Below are positions 32,088-37,793 of a stretch of DNA of 37,793 bases, piece by piece. A program made the position numbers and the translations under genes. Each line of letters starts with the position of its first letter. The first letter of the stretch is position 1. The notes under the pieces were generated by a model that was not told the DNA's origin, made no database searches, and was given only the letters and a program-made list of their open reading frames with translations. The DNA is from Bacteroidales bacterium UBA4070 (GTDB taxonomy: Bacteria > Bacteroidota > Bacteroidia > Bacteroidales > VadinHA17), in contig DFYY01000052.1 in NCBI GenBank assembly GCA_002383485.1, positions 1 through 37,793 of the forward strand, in the 5' to 3' direction.

Positions 32088-35000
32088 GGTGAACGGTTTT
32101 TTTAGGTTTATCAGGGTTCTGAGGCTCTGTGCTGCCCGGATTGCCCGAAAAACCTGCCGGGCCGGAACTGTCAGTATGATCAGAGGGTCTTCCCGTTCCC
32201 GGGATTACTAATTGTTCCCTCCCGAGCATCATCGGCTGAAACACAACCAGCCCTACCATGCTGAAGAGCAGTCCGCCGATGGCACCCGCTGCCAGCGCGA
32301 ACCAGAACCGCTCATCCCTCCCTGTAAGGAGGAATGGCAGGAGACCTACAATTGTAGACAGGATCGTAAGAATGACCGGGATGATCTTCCCGTTGAATGC
32401 CTTAAGGTACATCCTCACCGCCGGAAGGCGCCTCCCGGAGCGCTTCAGCCTGTTGTAATCGTCAAGGATGTAAAGCGCCGAGTTGACAGCCAGCCCGCAC
32501 AGGAGGATCATCGCTGCAAACACCCCCTCATCCGCCTGAATCTTAAACAGCGAAAAAGTAATGAAGACCCCGATAAAGGAGAATGGTATCAGCCCGAGCA
32601 CAATGAACGGCTGTCGAAGCGACTCCAGCAGGATGGCGCAAACAAGGTAGATTATGGCTATGACAAGCAACAGCAACGGGTAGTTGTTCTTCTGAGTGAA
32701 CCATGAATAAGTGTAGGAACTGGAGCGTACCGAATAGCCCAGAGGCAGCAGAGCCGCCGTCTCTTCAATGTTACGGTCCCTGATAATCCTTGCCAGCTCA
32801 TAGTTCCCGATGAAATCATATGTCACAGTTATGATATACTGCTGGTCCTCGCGGCTGATTGAATTATCCGATATCTCCCTGGTCATGCTCAGCAGGTCCT
32901 TCAGCTTCACAATACCCTGTGATCCTGTGATCATCGGCTCATTATAAATGTCCCACATCTCATAAGTATCTGCGTAAGCTGATCTCAGGGTCATCGGGGC
33001 AAGGAAGCCTCCCATGTATACCTGTCCGCCATCCTGGATGTTGCGCGAGAGGCTCCGGGTGTGTTCATAGATGTTGTACATGTCGCTTCCTGCCAGGGTA
33101 ACCGACTCCCTGTCGGCAGTGACAATGTTCCTGTACTGTTTCTTTACTGACCAGCGGTCTTCTCCTCCCAGTACGTACACTTCCTTTATCCTTCCCTTCG
33201 CGCTTGCGATGAGCCGCTCCTTCAGGTCTTCGGCATAGCCGCTGAGAATATCGAAATTATACCCCTTCAGGACGATTGAATACGAGCCCCTCAGGTAGTC
33301 ACTGTAGACCTGGTTGCTGAAGGCTTTGCCCACCCCGTACACCTGGACATGATAACTGCCGATGCCCATCATGTAGTCCTCTATCCTCATCTTCAGGATG
33401 AACGGGAATATTGTGCGGTCATGCTCCGGACGGAATGTGACGGTCAGGGATGCAGAGGAGGGCGAGCTGACCCTGGTTGTAAAACGGTCAACCTCACTAT
33501 ATGCTGCAATCATATTCTCAAGGCCAAGGCATACCTCATTCATGTCTTCAAGCGTCAGCCCCTCCTCGCTGAGGCCTATGCTTACACTGAGCTGTGTCCT
33601 CTCAACATCGTCAGAACCCCTGAAGTAATAATAATTACTGCTCTTCACCCGGTCACTGAAGAGCCTGAGTGTGCCTCCGGTAATTTTATTTACAATGGGC
33701 TTTATATCAGTGATATATTTGGTATTTCCGAGGGTTTTGTTGTACAGCTGTTGCCAGCGGGTCAGTTCAGGTTCAGGGTCGGCAGTGGTCCTGATCTTTT
33801 CAACAGGCAGTGAATCCGGAAGCCAGAACAGCGGCAGCCCGAACAATAGCACCGCCGCAGCGATATATACCTTCCTGTACCTGATAAATGATCGGATGGC
33901 TTTCTCATAAAACCTCGTCAGACGCACAGCGAAGCGCTTACGCCGGATATTTGCCGTGGCTCTCTTCCCGGCGAAGCTTATCGATTGTGCCAGTGAGGGG
34001 ATGAAGAAAAGTGCCACCAGCAATGAAACCATCAGGTTAATGATCACCACCGCCGCGAAATCGGCCAGCGTGACCCGCGAGGCCTCATCAAGGAAGAAGA
34101 TCACCACAAGCGCTCCCACGGTTGTCAGTGTCGCTGCCATCAGTGAGATGCCAACCTTACGGTTATGATGGTATTTGATGTGATCAGTCATCACTATAAT
34201 ATTGCTGATGATCATACCAAATGACACGGCAATCCCAGCCATGGAATAGAGGTGTATCTCAAGCCTGAACAGCCAGTAGAAGATGAAAGCGATGAAGATG
34301 GTTGCCACCATACTGATAAACAGTATGAGCATGTATCTCAGGTCACGGCTCACAAGCAGAGCGAAGACCAGCAGCAGTATAACCGACAGCGCCGCCCTGA
34401 AAAAGTTCCTGGAGATCTCCTCCCGGATGAACTCGGTATTGTCAAGCGACAGTATCACATCATGGCCGGGGGGTATCCTGCTCTTCATCTGCTCTACCAC
34501 ATCCTTCACCTCCCCGGCAACCCTGATATTATTGACGTTTCTTCCGGCGCTTATCACCATTGTAATTGTGTTAAGGCCGTTGATGCGATAGTAACTGCGG
34601 GGTCTCTCATCCCTCAGCTTCACTGTGACAAGATCAGAGAGCATCAGCACCCTGCCGTTCCCGGCTGTGACAGGGATATCCTCCCACCTGACCGTATCGG
34701 GCCTGTGGCCGACCATGGTCAGATAAGTCCTTTTCATTCCCGGTGAGAGCTGGTTATCCACTCCTCCTCCAGCCTCGCGGACAGAGAGATATGCTCTTAT
34801 TGCATCACGTATCCGGCCGGGGGTCACCCCTGTTGAAGAGAGGACCTTCTGATCATATATCAGCTCCCAGGCACGGGGTGTGGCGCCATAGATATCCACG
34901 CTGTAGACGCCGTCAACAGATGCTATCGCCGGCTTCAGCAGCTCCTCTGCAATACTGAAGATATAGGAAGGAGCCTCATTGCCTGTCACCTGGTAACTCA

Positions 35001-35430
35001 AGATCACCGAACCGCTTGTATTCGACGGCATATTCATCTGGATAACCGGGTAAGAGACCCTGTCGGGCAGGCGTGAGTGGGCATCGCGGATTAGTGATGC
35101 CACCTCAAATCGTTTGGTTTGTAGATCGGTGTTCCTGTCGAACTCCACGGTTATCTCACCGCTCTCATTATTTGTTGTGGAAGAGATGCGACTGACACCG
35201 GGGAGGGTGCTTATCACACCCTCGAGGACCGAGGTGACCTGTTGCTCAACCACCCTGGCGGCGGCGTCAGGCCATGTATAGCTAATAGTCAGTGAAGGGA
35301 GATAGCGGGTGGGGTTCAACTGCAGCGACAGCAGAGGCATTATTGCTGCCCCGGTGATGATGAGCACCACAAAGACGATGTTCAGGCTGAAAGACGAAAA
35401 GCGTGGTGTCTGTTCACTCGGGGAACTCAT
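32080..35430 (-). CDS. RND efflux transporter permease subunit, partner with degenerate TM4
   Basis: A 1116-aa RND permease, longer than its partner by about 100 aa. It starts MSSPSEQTPRFSSFSLNIVFVVLIITGA and ends with a proline-rich, charged cytosolic tail (SGNPGSTEPQNPDKPKKTVHHG). The pump core is recognisable (PSLTISYTWPDAAARVVEQQVTSVLEGVI). In TM4, where active pumps have one or two aspartates, it reads SFGMIISNIIVMTDHI, so both relay positions are Ser/Asn. TM10 reads GLAVNSALYILDDYNRL. Paired with the next permease it looks like a heteromeric pump of MdtBC type, in which one subunit carries most proton flow. It overlaps the adaptor gene by 4 bp and the second permease by 8 bp. Confidence 0.93.
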   Translation of the reverse strand: MSSPSEQTPRFSSFSLNIVFVVLIITGAAIMPLLSLQLNPTRYLPSLTISYTWPDAAARVVEQQVTSVLEGVISTLPGVSRISSTTNNESGEITVEFDRNTDLQTKRFEVASLIRDAHSRLPDRVSYPVIQMNMPSNTSGSVILSYQVTGNEAPSYIFSIAEELLKPAIASVDGVYSVDIYGATPRAWELIYDQKVLSSTGVTPGRIRDAIRAYLSVREAGGGVDNQLSPGMKRTYLTMVGHRPDTVRWEDIPVTAGNGRVLMLSDLVTVKLRDERPRSYYRINGLNTITMVISAGRNVNNIRVAGEVKDVVEQMKSRIPPGHDVILSLDNTEFIREEISRNFFRAALSVILLLVFALLVSRDLRYMLILFISMVATIFIAFIFYWLFRLEIHLYSMAGIAVSFGMIISNIIVMTDHIKYHHNRKVGISLMAATLTTVGALVVIFFLDEASRVTLADFAAVVIINLMVSLLVALFFIPSLAQSISFAGKRATANIRRKRFAVRLTRFYEKAIRSFIRYRKVYIAAAVLLFGLPLFWLPDSLPVEKIRTTADPEPELTRWQQLYNKTLGNTKYITDIKPIVNKITGGTLRLFSDRVKSSNYYYFRGSDDVERTQLSVSIGLSEEGLTLEDMNEVCLGLENMIAAYSEVDRFTTRVSSPSSASLTVTFRPEHDRTIFPFILKMRIEDYMMGIGSYHVQVYGVGKAFSNQVYSDYLRGSYSIVLKGYNFDILSGYAEDLKERLIASAKGRIKEVYVLGGEDRWSVKKQYRNIVTADRESVTLAGSDMYNIYEHTRSLSRNIQDGGQVYMGGFLAPMTLRSAYADTYEMWDIYNEPMITGSQGIVKLKDLLSMTREISDNSISREDQQYIITVTYDFIGNYELARIIRDRNIEETAALLPLGYSVRSSSYTYSWFTQKNNYPLLLLVIAIIYLVCAILLESLRQPFIVLGLIPFSFIGVFITFSLFKIQADEGVFAAMILLCGLAVNSALYILDDYNRLKRSGRRLPAVRMYLKAFNGKIIPVILTILSTIVGLLPFLLTGRDERFWFALAAGAIGGLLFSMVGLVVFQPMMLGREQLVIPGTGRPSDHTDSSGPAGFSGNPGSTEPQNPDKPKKTVHHG

Positions 35431-36500
35431 TCCTCTTTCACCTTTGTTTCATGAGCGAGGTTGGTGTTGCCTCTTACAATGACAAGGTCGCCGGGGGTGA
35501 GGCCCTCGCTTACGGAGACCATAGAGCTGTTCTCAGACTCAATTGTGACATACTTCCAGATAGCCAGGGAATCCTGCCTGATGAAAACAACATCCTTCCC
35601 CTGCCTGATCACCAGTGCTTCTTTGGGAATGACCAGCCTGTCATATTCAGGCTTCCTGATAAGGACCTTTACATTCATGCCGTCAATCAGGCGGCCGTTG
35701 TTCCTGAACTCTGCCCTGACGCGTATCATGCCCCCCTCATCAACCTGCGGATTGATCTCCACTATTTTCCCCTGTATGAGAAGGCTGTCATCCACAAAAG
35801 GAATTATGCCCACGGGCATTCCGGCGCTGATGAACCCGTATTCCGACTCCATCACGGGGAACTCTATATACATTACATCGTTGGCAATCACTGTGCAGAG
35901 GCTCTTGTAGTTCTGGCTGGGGTTCAGGCGGGTTGCCTCGAGGTTGGCAATCACCCCGTCGAGGGGAGAATAGATGCGTGTGTTGTTATAATTATATTCT
36001 GCCCTCTCCAGGGCTATCAGTGCATCATCCAGTCCGCTCCTTATCCTGGAGGTTCTTATTTTAGCAGGTTCAAGGTTGCTTGTATCTGCCGTCATGTACT
36101 TACTGAGGAGGTCATCCCTGAAGTTTATGTCGGCCTTTGTAAGGGCCTGTCTTGCGGTGGTGAGGCTGGTTTTATACTCGAAGTCCTCTATGACAGCCAG
36201 CAGCTGGCCGGCCTTCACCCTCTGGCCGTTTTTCACATACAGCTCTTCGATTATTCCGTTTACCTTGAACGGGACTACGGCCTTTCTCAGGGAGAAAGCC
36301 TTTCCGTTGCTTATGACCTCGTGATAGAATGTTGACGGTTCGAGTCTGACTGTCTTAACCATTACGGCTTCCGGCCGAGATGTTCTTCTTGCCAGCTCCT
36401 CCGTGTTGTCAGTCTGTCTTGATTTGCATGACACGAGGGTGAATAATGCACAACCAAAAACGATTACAATAAGCCTTGAAATGAATGCCCTTTTTTGCAT
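35427..36500 (-). CDS. RND efflux periplasmic adaptor (membrane fusion protein), lipoprotein
   Basis: A 357-aa adaptor. The N terminus is a lipoprotein signal (MQKRAFISRLIVIVFGCALFTLVSC, lipobox LVSC). Biotinyl-lipoyl halves read GIIEELYVKNGQRVKAGQLLAVIED and YSPLDGVIANLEATRLNPS, separated by an alpha-helical hairpin (residues about 110-165). A beta-barrel (GIIPFVDDSLLIQGKIVEINPQVDEGGMIRVRAEF) and a membrane-proximal domain close the protein. It bridges the permease pair to an outer-membrane channel, which is not in this window. It is the first gene of the operon, with a -7 box upstream at 36547. Confidence 0.92.
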   Translation of the reverse strand: MQKRAFISRLIVIVFGCALFTLVSCKSRQTDNTEELARRTSRPEAVMVKTVRLEPSTFYHEVISNGKAFSLRKAVVPFKVNGIIEELYVKNGQRVKAGQLLAVIEDFEYKTSLTTARQALTKADINFRDDLLSKYMTADTSNLEPAKIRTSRIRSGLDDALIALERAEYNYNNTRIYSPLDGVIANLEATRLNPSQNYKSLCTVIANDVMYIEFPVMESEYGFISAGMPVGIIPFVDDSLLIQGKIVEINPQVDEGGMIRVRAEFRNNGRLIDGMNVKVLIRKPEYDRLVIPKEALVIRQGKDVVFIRQDSLAIWKYVTIESENSSMVSVSEGLTPGDLVIVRGNTNLAHETKVKEE

Positions 36501-36546
36501 CTGGTAATGGGGTTATTACACTATTGACTATCCGGGAATTATCTAT

Positions 36547-36554
36547 CAAATTTA
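36547..36554 (-). promoter_or_regulatory. Predicted -7 box for the RND operon
   Basis: The minus strand reads TAAATTTG, a full TAnnTTTG match, 47 bp before the adaptor ATG, in the 70-bp gap after the small HTH gene. No TTTG is visible at 19-21 bp upstream. Confidence 0.4.
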
Positions 36555-36570
36555 AATAAATCTTGTAAGC

Positions 36571-36765
36571 TTACTGTTTACTCACAGTGTTATTCTGATT
36601 TTGCGACGCCACTTTTAGCCTGAGCTTTATTTCTTTGACTTTCTCAGCCGGGATCAGGCCTTTTCCCAGCAAGATACCTGCTTCGCTCAACCGCTTTCTG
36701 AGAGTTTTTGGATCAATGCCCAGGTCCCTGGCAATTTCTTTTCTGGTAACATAAGAACTATTCAT
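36571..36765 (-). CDS. Small helix-turn-helix protein
   Basis: A 64-aa protein: SYVTRKEIARDLGIDPKTLRKRLSEAGILLGKGLIPAEKVKEI fits a helix-turn-helix of the type found in small DNA-binding regulators or excisionase/resolvase-like heads. It has a short Gln/Asn-rich tail (SQNQNNTVSKQ). Its small size and the IS-like neighbour suggest a mobile or regulatory origin, but it could equally be a local regulator of the RND operon 70 bp away. No specific family was recognised. A -7 box (TATATTTG) lies 28 bp upstream. Confidence 0.6.
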   Translation of the reverse strand: MNSSYVTRKEIARDLGIDPKTLRKRLSEAGILLGKGLIPAEKVKEIKLRLKVASQNQNNTVSKQ

Positions 36766-36792
36766 GACAATTGACTTTTGCAGTAGTTATCA

Positions 36793-36827
36793 CAAATATA
36801 AATAATTCATTATAAAAGTAAAACAAA
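36793..36827 (-). promoter_or_regulatory. Predicted promoter of the small HTH gene
   Basis: TATATTTG lies at 36793-36800 on the minus strand. A TTTG at 36824-36827 gives a spacing of 23 bp, slightly longer than the usual 19-21. Confidence 0.4.
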
Positions 36828-37067
36828 TTTTATGACAAACGCGGGTTGGGGTGGATTATATTAAACCAAGCTTTAACCCACATTGCAGGGTTAGCCTATA
36901 AAAGTCAGGAAAAATCTGTTAATAACCCAATATTTATCAACAATCTGTAATGGCTCAAATTTATTATTACACATAATCAATTAGTTACAAACTTGAAATT
37001 TTGTAAATCAAAATGTAGTCCCCCCGCTCTTATTGCTGAATACTAACGAGGTAAGTAGCTTAGCTAC
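36828..37067. other. AT-rich spacer including the probable IS left end
   Basis: No coding frame is apparent. The stretch is AT-rich until about 37018, then shifts to a CCCCCC-containing sequence. This shift about 50 bp before the transposase start plausibly marks the left terminus of the insertion sequence. The terminal inverted repeat cannot be confirmed because the right end is outside the window. Confidence 0.35.
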
Positions 37068-37793
37068 ATGTTTATCAAGCCATTTTTTAAACATAACAGG
37101 ACTACCGGAGAGCGGTACACTGTATTTAAGCTTTGCGAGAGCTATCGTTTGAATTGGGGCATCCATCATCGCATAATCATTAGTTTTGGCAGGTTAGAAG
37201 AGCTTGAAACGGTAGAACAAAAGAAGCTGTTGGCTACACGGGTAGAAGAATTGATTGTTAACGGGGGCAACAGTCTTTCTTCAAGCGCTGTCGATGAGCA
37301 AGTGGAGCAACTTGCCATGCATTATTTTGCAGAGATAAAGAGTAGAAAGCGATATGATGTCAAACGTGGGAATGAAGATTGGGAAACGGTCGACATGTCC
37401 ACAATAAAGAATAAGGACGCCCGGGAAATAGGCGCCGAGTGGCTCTGCAAACAAGCCTTCGACCAGCTGGGGATAGGCAGCTTTTTACAGCAGGCAGGAT
37501 GGGACGAAGATAAAATAGCCCTGGCAACCACCCACATCATAAGCAGGGCGGTGTATCCGTCATCGGAACTTAAAAGTGTTTCATTTATAAAAGAGAACTC
37601 CGCCATAAGTGAAATAACCGGATTTGACAAAGACAAACTCACCAAGGATTTACTCTATGGCATATCGCATAAGCTTTACAAGATAAAGACGCCATTGGAA
37701 CAATACCTGTCAAAACGCACCAATGAGCTGTTCGACCTGGAAGATAAAATTATCCTGTACGATTTGACTTATTCCAAATTATTTATTATTCCG
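37068..37793 (+). CDS. IS1634-like transposase, partial (runs off the window)
   Basis: The ATG at 37068 opens a 242-codon frame with no stop before the window end. It encodes MFIKPFFKHNRTTGERYTVF, ESYRLNWGIHHRIIISFGRLEEL, then RYDVKRGNEDWETVDMSTIK and KDAREIGAEWLCKQAFDQLGIGSFL. The end reads IILYDLTYSKLFIIP. This matches the N-terminal half of IS1634-family (IS4-superfamily, DDE) transposases, in which YDxT carries the first catalytic Asp. The residues after YDLT do not match the NTYFEG-type continuation I expect, so the element may be damaged, divergent or mis-assembled at the very end. The remaining catalytic residues and the right terminus are not visible. Confidence 0.75.
   Translation, partial: MFIKPFFKHNRTTGERYTVFKLCESYRLNWGIHHRIIISFGRLEELETVEQKKLLATRVEELIVNGGNSLSSSAVDEQVEQLAMHYFAEIKSRKRYDVKRGNEDWETVDMSTIKNKDAREIGAEWLCKQAFDQLGIGSFLQQAGWDEDKIALATTHIISRAVYPSSELKSVSFIKENSAISEITGFDKDKLTKDLLYGISHKLYKIKTPLEQYLSKRTNELFDLEDKIILYDLTYSKLFIIP

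Noticed and set aside
31506..32211. Long plus-strand frames antisense to the RND genes (161-220 codons)
   Set aside because: They are shadows caused by GC-rich codon use of the RND permease genes, with no family signal.

Overview
The window reads as a chromosomal segment from a Bacteroidota bacterium, probably an anaerobic environmental Bacteroidales or Marinilabiliales-type organism. The supporting signs are Bacteroidota-style promoters (TAnnTTTG -7 boxes), mostly weak Shine-Dalgarno sites, lipoproteins of BF3164 type, a FloA/NfeD pair, a Bacteroidota-type Mrp lacking CxxC, and a redox/metallocluster operon typical of anaerobes. No rRNA, tRNA or CRISPR array was seen.

Layout. Positions 1-513 hold an intergenic array of hairpin repeats of two alternating types, then a block of heptanucleotide repeats. 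From 514 to 10.5 kb come housekeeping genes: a transaldolase-family protein and MscS-type channel (-), a secreted M64 peptidase (+), a clpS-nfeD-floA operon preceded by a SPOR-like secreted protein (-), bcp-recA (+), and a PutP-like Na+/solute symporter (-). Positions 10.5-11.3 kb are a non-coding gap with repeats. From 11.3 to 16.7 kb two divergent cell-envelope genes occur: a peptidase-MA/TolB-propeller/beta-barrel protein (-) and an S9 prolyl-oligopeptidase-type lipoprotein (+).

Positions 16.8-21.9 kb form one long minus-strand operon: DUF134 regulator, NifX-like protein, DUF5320 protein, second NifX-like protein, CGGC protein, two ferredoxin-containing MinD ATPases, Mrp, and a truncated FAD oxidoreductase. 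It resembles the ORP (orange protein) gene neighbourhoods of anaerobes. A promoter sits inside a 13+13 bp inverted repeat directly upstream of the DUF134 gene.

Positions 22.0-24.4 kb hold a lactonase-type propeller lipoprotein and a DUF4143 ATPase. From 24.6 to 29.0 kb lies an AT-richer accessory hotspot. Two truncated copies of the 3' end of an RND transporter gene, plus the intact gene, delimit two cargo modules. Cargo 1 is a short Cys-rich exported peptide, a strong hairpin, a BF3164-like propeller lipoprotein and a CxxC thioredoxin-like lipoprotein. Cargo 2 is an AbiEi/AbiEii type IV toxin-antitoxin pair. The intact RND operon (adaptor, permease, permease; no outer-membrane channel) fills 29.0-36.5 kb. 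A small HTH protein follows, and the window ends inside an IS1634-like transposase.

The best candidates for something undescribed are the peptide/propeller/thioredoxin cassette together with the RND 3'-end hotspot that carries it, the two-type covarying hairpin array, and the heptamer-register repeats in gene-end spacers.
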